Position numbers and translations under genes: made by a program
Shown here: positions 1 to 6,602 of the stretch, piece after piece
How the letters are laid out: every line of letters begins with the position of its first letter
Position numbering within the stretch: the first letter of the stretch is position 1
Assembly: GCA_029266295.1 (NCBI GenBank)
Contig: JAQSXD010000085.1
Span: 1-10,743 of the forward strand
Length of the DNA: 10,743 nt
Reading direction: 5' to 3'
Source of the DNA: Bacillota bacterium
Lineage (GTDB): Bacteria > Bacillota > Clostridia > Peptostreptococcales > Anaerovoracaceae
The notes under the pieces: model-generated
Told to the model about the DNA's origin: nothing
Seen by the model: the letters and a program-made list of their open reading frames with translations, nothing else
Database searches by the model: none

Positions 1-2204
1 AAATTGCGAAGGGTAACCTTTCTGCAGAGATCAAGCCTCGATCGGAAAAGGACGTTTTGGGCATCAGTCTTGTTGAAGTTACAAATACCTTAAAAGAGTT
101 GGTTGAGGAAGCAGAGCAGCTGACAGCGGCGGCGGTAGAAGGCAATCTCGAATTTAGAGGTGATGACGGGCGTTTCAGTGGAGGTTATAGGGAGATTATC
201 ACTGGCTTCAACCGCACCCTTGACGCGATTATGTCACCGCTCAGTATCGCGCTGGAATATATCGATCATATGGCTAGCGGAGAGGATCTGGAGGTTTTGG
301 AAAACAATTATCCCGGGACTTATGGCGTTCTCATTGGCAATTTACTCTTGGTCAGAGAATCTCTTTATACGCTTCGGAGTGAATCTCTGAGTCTGGCAGA
401 AGCGGCAAATGAAGGAGATCTGACTTACAGGGCCGATCTCAGCAAGCTGAAAGGCGGATTTGCACAGATCGTTGGAGGCTTTAACGATTCGCTGGATGCA
501 CTCATAACACCGCTTGGCGTGGCGGCAGGATACATAGAACAGATCGGAAAGGGCGAAATCCCTGAACGGATTACAGAAGAATACAAGGGTGACTTTAACG
601 AAATTAAGAACAGCATCAATTCCTGTATTGACGGTCTTGGTGGACTTGTAGAAGGCAGTGCTGTTTTGGAGAGGATGTCTGTCAACGATTTCAACAGCAT
701 GGTGGAAGGTCAGTATCAGGGTATCTTCAGCCAGCTCGCAGACTCTATCAACAAGGTCTGCGAAAGCATTAATTCAACCATCATTATCGTAAATAACGTA
801 TCAAAGGGAAAACTGAGCGATTTGGCAATGCTAAAGAATTTGGGAAGCTTAAGTGATAACGACAGGCTAATCCCATCGATCATTGTGATGATCGAGAATA
901 TCAAGAGCCTGGTGGATGAGACAAAAATGCTGTCAGAAGCAGCTGTTGAAGGGAAGGTCTCCAAGAGAGGTGATTCAGAGCGGTTTGATGGCGAATTTGC
1001 AAATGTTATCCGCGGAATCAATGAAACTCTGGATGCGGTGCTTGAACCGGTAAACGAGGCTTCTCAGGTACTGCAGGAAATGGCCAAGGGCAACCTGCAG
1101 ATCAGTATGGAGGGCAATTATCAGGGAGATCATGCTGCCATCAAGAATGCGCTGAATGAAACCATTGACAATATGAGAAGCTACGTCAGCGAAATCGCCC
1201 ATGTTCTTTCGGAGATCAGCGGCGGAAATCTAAATCAGGCCATTACTGCAGACTATAGAGGTGATTTTATCGCCATCAAGGATTCCTTAAACAATATCCT
1301 CCTGTCCCTCGGACAGGTGATGGGAGATATCAGCGAAGCGGCAGAACAGGTGGCTGCTGGATCAAGGCAGGTATCCGATGGAAGCCAGGCGCTGTCTCAG
1401 GGCTCCACAGAGCAGGCAAGCTCCATTCAGGAACTGACAGCGTCTATCGCGGAAATCGCAAATCAGACGAAGCAGAACGCTCTAAATGCAAATCAGGCCA
1501 GTGAACTTGCGGCAGATGCCAGAGATAACGCAGAAAAAGGCAATGACCAGATGAAGGAAATGCTGAACTCCATGGTTGAGATCAACGATTCCTCAGCCAA
1601 TATCTCAAAGATTATCAAGGTCATTGACGACATCGCGTTCCAGACCAACATACTGGCGCTGAATGCAGCGGTAGAAGCAGCGAGAGCAGGACAGCACGGA
1701 AAAGGCTTTGCCGTAGTAGCAGAAGAGGTAAGAAACCTTGCAGCAAGAAGCGCAGCAGCAGCCAGAGAGACAACGGAACTCATCGAAGGCTCCATCAACA
1801 AAGTCCAGACAGGAACGAAGATTGCCAACGAAACAGCCGCAGCTTTGGTGGAAATCGTAGAAGGAATCGAAAAGTCCGCTAGTTTGGTAGGGAATATAGC
1901 AGAAGCATCCAACGAGCAGGCGACGGGAATCGCTCAGATCAACAAGGGAATCGAGCAGGTGTCCCAAGTAACCCAGAATAACTCAGCAACTGCAGAGCAA
2001 AGCGCTGCAGCCAGTGAGGAACTTTCCGGGCAAGCAGAACTGCTGAAAGAAATGGTAGGAAGGTTCAAGGTGAACAAGGGCGCCGAGGCTTTGCCCGGTG
2101 CCGATGCAGCACTCCTGGCAGGAACGGTTCGTACAGCACAGGAGAAGCCGCTGGGTGCTAAGCCAAGAATCCTCCTTGGAGATGATGAGCACGATAAGTA
2201 CTAA
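1..2204 (+). CDS. Methyl-accepting chemotaxis protein with tandem HAMP-like repeats (5' end outside window)
   Basis: Chemoreceptor that relays ligand signals to the CheA/CheW kinase. The reading frame is open through the left edge (first full codon at 3); the earlier TTG at 57 is internal, because the codons before it read as a HAMP-like segment (IAKGNLSAEIKPRSEKD). The sensor and membrane segments therefore lie outside the window and no transmembrane stretch is visible here. From about 100 to 1310 there is a series of HAMP-like units of two alternating kinds: one with EGxL...GF(N)xTLDAxxxPL (about 120-242, 393-515, 930-1052), the other with a (K/E)G(D/N) and YxGxxxxIxxxxN pattern. The signalling hairpin follows, with its conserved tip at about 1624-1750 (IAFQTNILALNAAVEAARAG, then FAVVAEEVRNLA). 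Glu/Gln/Ala-rich flanks are the expected methylation helices. The protein ends in an acidic tail (ILLGDDEHDKY) resembling C-terminal tails of other clostridial receptors. Family assignment is certain; the ligand is unknown. Confidence 0.95.
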   Translation, partial: IAKGNLSAEIKPRSEKDVLGISLVEVTNTLKELVEEAEQLTAAAVEGNLEFRGDDGRFSGGYREIITGFNRTLDAIMSPLSIALEYIDHMASGEDLEVLENNYPGTYGVLIGNLLLVRESLYTLRSESLSLAEAANEGDLTYRADLSKLKGGFAQIVGGFNDSLDALITPLGVAAGYIEQIGKGEIPERITEEYKGDFNEIKNSINSCIDGLGGLVEGSAVLERMSVNDFNSMVEGQYQGIFSQLADSINKVCESINSTIIIVNNVSKGKLSDLAMLKNLGSLSDNDRLIPSIIVMIENIKSLVDETKMLSEAAVEGKVSKRGDSERFDGEFANVIRGINETLDAVLEPVNEASQVLQEMAKGNLQISMEGNYQGDHAAIKNALNETIDNMRSYVSEIAHVLSEISGGNLNQAITADYRGDFIAIKDSLNNILLSLGQVMGDISEAAEQVAAGSRQVSDGSQALSQGSTEQASSIQELTASIAEIANQTKQNALNANQASELAADARDNAEKGNDQMKEMLNSMVEINDSSANISKIIKVIDDIAFQTNILALNAAVEAARAGQHGKGFAVVAEEVRNLAARSAAAARETTELIEGSINKVQTGTKIANETAAALVEIVEGIEKSASLVGNIAEASNEQATGIAQINKGIEQVSQVTQNNSATAEQSAAASEELSGQAELLKEMVGRFKVNKGAEALPGADAALLAGTVRTAQEKPLGAKPRILLGDDEHDKY

Positions 2205-2228
2205 AGAAAACGCTAAAGAATCAAACAA

Positions 2229-2264
2229 GCAGATCATTCAATTTAAGGGGATTGGGTGATCTGC
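2229..2264 (+). ncRNA. Strong hairpin in the chemoreceptor 3' untranslated region
   Basis: GCAGATCATTCAAT (2229-2242) pairs with ATTGGGTGATCTGC (2251-2264): 14 continuous pairs including two G-U, closing the loop TTAAGGGG. It has no T-run after it, so it is not a simple terminator. It starts 24 bases after the chemoreceptor stop. It may belong to one folded unit with the stem at 2275-2334. Function unknown; I matched it to no riboswitch class I can recall. Confidence 0.55.
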
Positions 2265-2274
2265 AAAACGACAG

Positions 2275-2340
2275 CAAGGAACTGCAGAAGACAAGGGCGT
2301 CTGTGAAAGCGTCTCGGTTGAAGGTGGTTCCTTGATTTTT
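2275..2340 (+). terminator. Probable terminator of the chemoreceptor gene
   Basis: CAAGGAAC (2275-2282) pairs perfectly with GTTCCTTG (2327-2334), followed by A and TTTTT (2336-2340). The 44-base interior can form smaller stems (for example AGAC 2289-2292 with GTCT 2299-2302) and contains GCGTCT twice. The large loop is unusual for an intrinsic terminator, so this could be the closing stem of a structured RNA ending in a terminator. Confidence 0.45.
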
Positions 2341-2552
2341 ATTCCATAGAAAGATGAAATATGGAAGAAAAAAATAAGAAAAATATGGAAATGAAATTCG
2401 ACTGAAGGATGCATAAATGAGCCGATTAAACCAGAAAAAATTCGCTAAATCGACAAGAAACGGCTTGTTTTCTGCTTTTTTTCATGGTAAGATAACATCA
2501 TTCAAAATGGAAAGATTACACGCTCTTAGAAATCGGCAGAAGCTGACAAAGA

Positions 2553-2567
2553 CAAACATAATGTTTG
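2553..2567. promoter_or_regulatory. 15-bp palindrome overlapping a -35 box (operator candidate)
   Basis: CAAACAT-A-ATGTTTG is a perfect 7-1-7 inverted repeat. Its last three bases are the start of the proposed -35 box of the gene at 2676, the usual place for a repressor site. The half-site does not match the Fur/PerR or LexA boxes I know, so no regulator is named. Confidence 0.4.
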
Positions 2568-2594
2568 CATTAAATCGCGGAAATATGGTAAAAT
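2565..2594 (+). promoter_or_regulatory. Sigma-A-type promoter for the 99-residue protein gene
   Basis: TTGCAT (2565-2570) and TAAAAT (2589-2594) separated by 18 bp. Transcription would start near 2601, leaving about 75 bases before the start codon. Confidence 0.5.
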
Positions 2595-2675
2595 AAAGCC
2601 GTAAAATACTTTTGCAAAGGCAGCCTGGGCATAATGAGCTGAAGGGGTGCCGATGCGATTCAGGGGAGGTATCAT

Positions 2676-2975
2676 ATGGGTATGATTCACAACGTAATGG
2701 GACCTGCGAAGAATGCCGCCAGTGAAGCCAGAGGACGAGCTGAGTCTATGATGGATGCAGCGGGCGATAAGGCTGAAGTCTGGATGGACAAAGCAGAATC
2801 CGGTATGGAAGAAATGAAGGATATGGCTGAGGATTGGATGGACAAAGCAGGGGATAAAACGGAACATCTAATGAAGAAGGCCGAACATCTGAAGGACAAA
2901 CTCGAAGACAGGGCAGAGGGATTAAGGGACGCGATAGAAGACAAAGCAGACGAACTAAAGCATCGAATGAAATAA
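2676..2975 (+). CDS. Small charged, Ala-rich helical protein (99 aa), unknown function
   Basis: The ATG is preceded by AGGGGAGG (2662-2669) at 6 bases, which fixes the start. The product is almost entirely Ala, Glu, Asp, Lys, Met and a few Trp, with no signal peptide or hydrophobic membrane segment. From about residue 15 it repeats a motif of the kind (D/E)KAE.WMDKA(E/G)...M; AEVWMDKAE and AEDWMDKAG lie 18 residues apart, followed by AEHLxxKLEDRAEGLRDAIEDKADELK. This gives a continuous amphipathic helix, similar in composition to YtxH-like or LEA-like stress proteins or apolipoprotein-like helices that lie on membranes. That resemblance is of composition only and I cannot assign a family. It appears to be a single-gene transcript with its own promoter and a strong terminator after it. 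Its repetitive codons also open long antisense frames, which I take as shadows. Confidence 0.8.
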   Translation: MGMIHNVMGPAKNAASEARGRAESMMDAAGDKAEVWMDKAESGMEEMKDMAEDWMDKAGDKTEHLMKKAEHLKDKLEDRAEGLRDAIEDKADELKHRMK

Positions 2976-3009
2976 TGTTAGAACGCCCGCATCGATTGTT
3001 GTAAAAGGT

Positions 3010-3052
3010 AACCTCCAAATTGATGCATGGATTGCATTCATTTGGAGGTTTT
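3010..3052 (+). terminator. Long hairpin terminator after the 99-aa gene
   Basis: The arm at 3010-3027 (AACCTCCAAATTGATGCA) pairs with 3033-3050 (TGCATTCATTTGGAGGTT) over 18 positions with one mismatch and one G-U, loop TGGAT. It is followed by only a short T-run (3049-3052). The stem carries both CCTCC and GGAGG, so it could also act as an RNA-processing or stability element. Confidence 0.6.
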
Positions 3053-3096
3053 CAATGTTCTGATAAGGAAAATGCATACTTCGGGAGGATAACGAC

Positions 3097-5583
3097 TTGC
3101 TGCATGAGGACATGAAGAAAAATTATAAAGATCTCGTTGAAGCGCATGATTTTGCGCATATCGGCAGCTGGGAAATGGACGTGTTGAAAAACATAAGCCG
3201 TTGGTCAGAAGAGGCTTATCGGATCTACGGAATTTCTTCCAAACAATATGACGGCACCTATGAGGGCTTCATTAATATGATACATCCGGAAGACAGGGCT
3301 ATGGTCGACAACAAGATCACGGGTACTGTCAGTGAACTGACCTTTGATATTGAATACCGCATCATCAGACCGGATGGAACGATTCGAAATTTACGGCAGC
3401 TTATCATTCCGATCTACAATCAGGAAGGTAAACTGATTTATTTATATGGAAACATACAGGATATTACCGGTATGCTGGAGTTTCAGACTTTTCTTGGAAA
3501 GACTGAGGAGACCATCGACAGCATTCAAAAACGGTTTCAGGTGCTCGTGCAGCAGTCCAGCGATGTTTTTGAAATCATCTCACCTGATTATAGTATTTTA
3601 TATATCAGTCCTGCCATCGAAAAAATAACAGGCGTCAGTCCCGAGCAAAGGATTGGCAAAAATGCGCTGGAGTTTCTGGAAGGTGAGCAAAAGCAGAGCT
3701 TCATCCGTAAAGTGGAGCATGTGCTGGACTTCCCCGAGGAGAGGAGCGAAGGCGATCTAATTCTAAAAAATCCCGACGGTGAGGAACATTATCTGACCTA
3801 TACCATGAGCAATCAGCTTTCAGAACCATCTATCCAGGGGATTGTAATCAACTGGCGGGATATAACCGATCGAATTGATAACCAAAAAGAAATTGAATTT
3901 ATTGCGACTCATGATGAACTTACAAAGTTGCCAAACCGAGTCTACCTGAAACGAAAAATGACACAATTGTGTGAGGAATGCGGTCCTGATCAGGACTTTG
4001 CATTGATCATGCTTGATATTGATGGGTTTCGTTACGTGAACGACGCTTTGGGATATCAGCTGGGGGATCAACTCATTTTACAGGTGGCAGAGCGTCTCAA
4101 AGAAATTCTGGGAGAGGAACGGTTTATCTGCCGTTACTCCGGAGATCAATTTGCAATTATTGTACAGAACTTACATAAATCATGGGAATATGAACAAATC
4201 GTCAAGAAAATAGCATCCTTGTTTACAGAAGCTTACAAGGTAGATCTTTATGAGCTGGATATGACCGTCAGTTTGGGGATCAGCATGTATCCCAATGACG
4301 AAAAGGATCCGGATCTTTTGATTAACTATGCGAATATCTCACTTCTGCGTTCCAAACATGAAGGAAAGAACCGTTATAAGTTCTATTCCTCGGACATTGG
4401 AATTCAGATATATAAGCAGGTTGTGCTCAGAAACGATCTGCTGAAAGCCATAGAAAGAAATCAATTTCGCGTTTATTACCAGGCTCAGGTCAGACTTGAG
4501 TCCAATGATATTCTTGCTGCCGAAGCATTGATTCGCTGGGAACATCCTGAATGGGGGATGGTATCGCCCAATGAATTTATCTCTCTGGCGGAGGAGTCCG
4601 GATTTATTATCAACCTTGGAAACTGGATGCTCAGAGAGGTTTGCAGGAACTATAGGAAATGGATGGAGGGCGGAATGGCTCCCATTAAGGTTTCGGTGAA
4701 CTATTCCAGTATTCAGTTTTTTGAACGGAATTTCGTTGAGAATATCCTGAATATTATCGAAGAATATGGCTTGAACCCCCATTTTCTTATTATGGAGATT
4801 ACCGAAAGCGTATTTATGAAAAACCCGGAGAAAGCGATTCTTGATATCAAGCGGCTTCAATCCGAAGGAATCCAGGTAGCACTAGATGATTTTGGGACTG
4901 GTTTTTCCTCTCTTTCGTACCTGAACTCCTTCAATATTGATATTCTTAAAATCGATCGATCCTTTATTAAAAATGTAATGCTGGATGAGGCCAGCACGAT
5001 TATTACTCGTTCAGTGATCGATCTGGCACAGGAGCTCCGGATCAAACTGGTGGCGGAAGGCATCGAGAACTGGGACCAGCTTGCCTATCTCAGGGATCTC
5101 AACTGTTACTCAGGGCAAGGGTTCCTCTATAATAAACCCATGCCCATCAGCGACTTTGAGCAGCTTCTGGTATGCGAAAAGTGCCTGCCCACAGAACTTC
5201 TGCGGGAAAAGGAAGAGAACCGTGATAAACGGAAATATCTCAGAATCAAGCTTCCAACGATTTTGGAGGCAGATATGTCCATCGTCGAAATACCCGGACA
5301 AAAATTTAAGGTCGGAAAGATCCGGGTGGAAATCAAAAATATCGGCTCTGAAGGACTTTGCTTTACTGCCGGAGTCAGGCTGCCGGTCAATCGTGAATTA
5401 ACGCTGCAATTTGCGATTCCCATGAAGGATGGTACCAATGTCAGTATTGCCGGATTTCCCATATGGGTACAGGAGCTGGAAGAAAACTGTTATGAATACG
5501 GCGTAGAATTTGAACACAGACCTACGGAGAAGGTTGATCTTACCATGGCATTGTATACGCTCTGCAAGGAGATGTATAGTTGA
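3097..5583 (+). CDS. PAS-PAS-GGDEF(degenerate)-EAL-PilZ c-di-GMP phosphodiesterase
   Basis: Cytoplasmic c-di-GMP signalling enzyme of 828 residues with no membrane segment. The TTG start is chosen because GGGAGG (3083-3088) sits 8 bases before it; the first in-frame ATG (3112) is too far away. Domains: PAS about 10-125 (GSWEMDV, IHPEDRA, EYRIIRPDG), PAS about 145-260, GGDEF about 265-430, EAL about 435-690, PilZ about 708-815. The EAL site looks complete: E476-A-L, VNYS, E567-ITES, DDFGTG (D597, D598), LKIDRSFI, AEGIE and QGF. The GGDEF signature is S348-G-D-Q-F, losing the first Gly and the fourth-position Glu, so cyclase activity is unlikely; the domain may bind GTP and activate the EAL domain, as known for other tandem proteins. 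The PilZ domain has an R712-K-Y-L-R716 motif but N-I-G-S-E-G (748-753) instead of (D/N)xSxxG. Likely role: sensor-controlled c-di-GMP breakdown with product or substrate feedback. No clear terminator follows it. Confidence 0.93.
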   Translation: MLHEDMKKNYKDLVEAHDFAHIGSWEMDVLKNISRWSEEAYRIYGISSKQYDGTYEGFINMIHPEDRAMVDNKITGTVSELTFDIEYRIIRPDGTIRNLRQLIIPIYNQEGKLIYLYGNIQDITGMLEFQTFLGKTEETIDSIQKRFQVLVQQSSDVFEIISPDYSILYISPAIEKITGVSPEQRIGKNALEFLEGEQKQSFIRKVEHVLDFPEERSEGDLILKNPDGEEHYLTYTMSNQLSEPSIQGIVINWRDITDRIDNQKEIEFIATHDELTKLPNRVYLKRKMTQLCEECGPDQDFALIMLDIDGFRYVNDALGYQLGDQLILQVAERLKEILGEERFICRYSGDQFAIIVQNLHKSWEYEQIVKKIASLFTEAYKVDLYELDMTVSLGISMYPNDEKDPDLLINYANISLLRSKHEGKNRYKFYSSDIGIQIYKQVVLRNDLLKAIERNQFRVYYQAQVRLESNDILAAEALIRWEHPEWGMVSPNEFISLAEESGFIINLGNWMLREVCRNYRKWMEGGMAPIKVSVNYSSIQFFERNFVENILNIIEEYGLNPHFLIMEITESVFMKNPEKAILDIKRLQSEGIQVALDDFGTGFSSLSYLNSFNIDILKIDRSFIKNVMLDEASTIITRSVIDLAQELRIKLVAEGIENWDQLAYLRDLNCYSGQGFLYNKPMPISDFEQLLVCEKCLPTELLREKEENRDKRKYLRIKLPTILEADMSIVEIPGQKFKVGKIRVEIKNIGSEGLCFTAGVRLPVNRELTLQFAIPMKDGTNVSIAGFPIWVQELEENCYEYGVEFEHRPTEKVDLTMALYTLCKEMYS

Positions 5584-5627
5584 CAATGTTATTGCCAACA
5601 AACAAAAAAAGCACCAGAATTTTATGC

Positions 5628-5656
5628 TTGACAAACAGATAACAATCAACTATACT
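5628..5656 (+). promoter_or_regulatory. Consensus sigma-A promoter of the T-box/oxidoreductase operon
   Basis: TTGACA (5628-5633), 17-bp spacer, TATACT (5651-5656). Transcription should begin near 5663, just ahead of T-box stem I. It starts 45 bases after the phosphodiesterase stop. Confidence 0.85.
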
Positions 5657-5671
5657 GAATTCAACATTGAG

Positions 5672-5926
5672 AAAGACAGTGATGGAGAGAGTAAGTATTC
5701 TTTAAAAGTTACAGCGATTCGGGAAAGGTGGAAGCCCGATACCGGTAGAAGAATAGCTGAAAATCACTCCTGAGTCGCAGGCCGAAAATGACACGACAGT
5801 GAACAGCATGTTAAGTAGGTTTTGACGGTTTTCCCCCGTTATAGGGAACGCGTATGTTGGTATGCAGTAATAGGTGGTATAACGATAGCTTTAGCCTTCG
5901 TCCTTTGCAGGATGAAGGTTTTTTTT
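5672..5926 (+). promoter_or_regulatory. T-box leader, isoleucine-specific (specifier ATC)
   Basis: A transcription-attenuating RNA that binds uncharged tRNA. Stem I: GGAG (5684-5687) pairs with CTCC (5767-5770). The specifier bulge follows, with AGTA on the 5' side and GAAA-ATC-A (5759-5766) on the 3' side. The upper stem is TATTCTT/AAGAATA, and the distal elements are AGCGA (5713-5717) and GGTGGAAGCCC (5727-5737). By alignment with the known B. subtilis glyQS layout (GAAA-GGC-A then stem) the specifier codon is ATC at 5763-5765, isoleucine. A stem III candidate is GCGTAT/GTATGC near 5850-5865. The antiterminator is AGG (5872-5874) plus ACGA (5882-5885) pairing with TCGT-CCT (5898-5904), leaving a 7-base bulge TGGTATA (5875-5881). 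TGGT fits a tRNA ending ACCA, that is discriminator A as in tRNA-Ile. Uncharged tRNA-Ile should turn the operon on. Confidence is high for T-box and good for Ile. Confidence 0.9.
5895..5926 (+). terminator. T-box regulated intrinsic terminator
   Basis: CCTTCGTCC (5895-5903) pairs with GGATGAAGG (5910-5918), one G-U, followed by eight T's (5919-5926). Its left arm is shared with the antiterminator, which makes the two structures mutually exclusive. Confidence 0.9.
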
Positions 5927-6023
5927 ATTGTGACCCTCCGGCATATGCAGATCGCACTATTTACGTATGGCACCAGCCTAAACCTTGCTTTGCAAGTGAA
6001 GAATGGTGAACAAGGAGGTTAAT

Positions 6024-6602
6024 GTGAAAGATATCGTAGAAATTCGTTGGCACGGCAGGGGAGGCCAGGGGGCTAAAACCGCTTGTCTGCTTCTCGCTGA
6101 TGTAGCCTTCAGTTCGGGGAAGTATGTTCAGGGTTTTCCGGAGTATGGCCCGGAGAGAATGGGAGCACCCATTACTGCCTATAACAGGATCAGCAAAGAA
6201 CGATGTACCGTTCATTCCAACATCTATCATCCCGACTATGTTATCGTGGTGGATGAAACACTTTTGACCGCTGTAGATGTGACAAAAGGACTGAAAGAAA
6301 GTGGCGCCATCATCATCAACAGTGAAAAGACTCCAGGTGAGCTGAGACCTTTGCTCAGAGGATATCAGGGGCAGGTTTATACCATTGATGCAAGAAAAAT
6401 CTCCGAGGAAACGCTCGGTAGATATTTTCCAAACACGCCGATGCTGGCTGCTGCCGTCAAGGTGAGTAATGTGGTGGAAGCGGATCACTTTATCAAGGAC
6501 ATGGAAGAATCCTTCCGTCACAAGTTCGGAGCGAGAACCAGCGTCATTGAAGGAAATATGAAGGCATTAAAAAAATCACTGGAGGAGGTATGCTGCGGAT
6601 GA
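6024..6602 (+). CDS. porC: 2-oxoacid:ferredoxin oxidoreductase, gamma subunit
   Basis: Gamma subunit (192 aa) of a four-subunit, CoA- and ferredoxin-dependent 2-oxoacid oxidoreductase, which interconverts a 2-oxoacid plus CoA with an acyl-CoA, CO2 and reduced ferredoxin. I start at GTG 6024 because AAGGAGG (6012-6018) lies 5 bases upstream and the product then begins MKDIVEIRWHGRGGQG, the normal family start; the in-frame ATG at 6003 has no good ribosome site. The family signature RWHGRGGQGAKTA is near the N-terminus, followed by FPEYGPERMGAPI at about residues 39-51. The stop overlaps the next start as ATGA. It is the first gene behind the isoleucine T-box. Por versus Vor naming is open: sequence alone does not settle the substrate. 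Confidence 0.92.
   Translation: MKDIVEIRWHGRGGQGAKTACLLLADVAFSSGKYVQGFPEYGPERMGAPITAYNRISKERCTVHSNIYHPDYVIVVDETLLTAVDVTKGLKESGAIIINSEKTPGELRPLLRGYQGQVYTIDARKISEETLGRYFPNTPMLAAAVKVSNVVEADHFIKDMEESFRHKFGARTSVIEGNMKALKKSLEEVCCG

Larger units (their letters stand above)
2205..2675. other. Intergenic region, 471 bp, structured RNA and promoter elements
   Basis: No credible gene. In order it holds a 14-bp hairpin (2229-2264), a terminator-like stem with five T's (2275-2340), an A-rich stretch with a possible second weak terminator (ACAAG/CTTGT at 2453-2468, T7 at 2476-2482), and a promoter with an overlapping palindrome (2553-2594) for the next gene. A second promoter-like pair, TTGTTT at 2465 and TAAGAT at 2488 with 17-bp spacing, is also present. 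The minus-strand ORFs crossing this region are mirror images of the repetitive gene at 2676. Confidence 0.7.

Noticed and set aside
2420..2428. GCCGATTA resembling a motility sigma factor -10 box
   Set aside because: No matching TAAA-type -35 element at the required distance, and the downstream gene has a better sigma-A promoter.
2553..2567. Palindrome as a LexA or Fur/PerR box
   Set aside because: The spacing and half-site bases do not fit GAAC-N4-GTTC or the 7-1-7 AT-rich Fur/PerR consensus, so only an unnamed operator is proposed.
2205..2675. c-di-GMP (GEMM-type) riboswitch, looked for because of the nearby c-di-GMP gene
   Set aside because: The conserved core sequences of that class are absent here and also at 10231-10320.
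2526..3018. Several overlapping minus-strand ORFs around the 99-aa gene
   Set aside because: Low-complexity repeats keep several frames open; the products are Ser/Pro/Cys-rich without family features, while the plus-strand frame has a strong ribosome site and promoter.
4339..4860. Minus-strand ORF of 173 codons inside the phosphodiesterase gene
   Set aside because: Antisense to the conserved EAL domain; no motifs of its own.
5510..6022. Plus-strand ORFs of 87 and 66 codons crossing the T-box
   Set aside because: They run through the structured leader and its terminator, lack ribosome sites and have no family resemblance.
6003..6023. ATG 6003 as start of the gamma subunit
   Set aside because: No ribosome site in front of it, and the AAGGAGG would fall inside the coding region; GTG 6024 gives correct spacing and the usual family N-terminus.
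5961..6521. Minus-strand ORF of 186 codons opposite the gamma subunit
   Set aside because: It is antisense to a gene with clear family motifs, has no ribosome site or recognisable domains, and is explained as a shadow of the coding strand.
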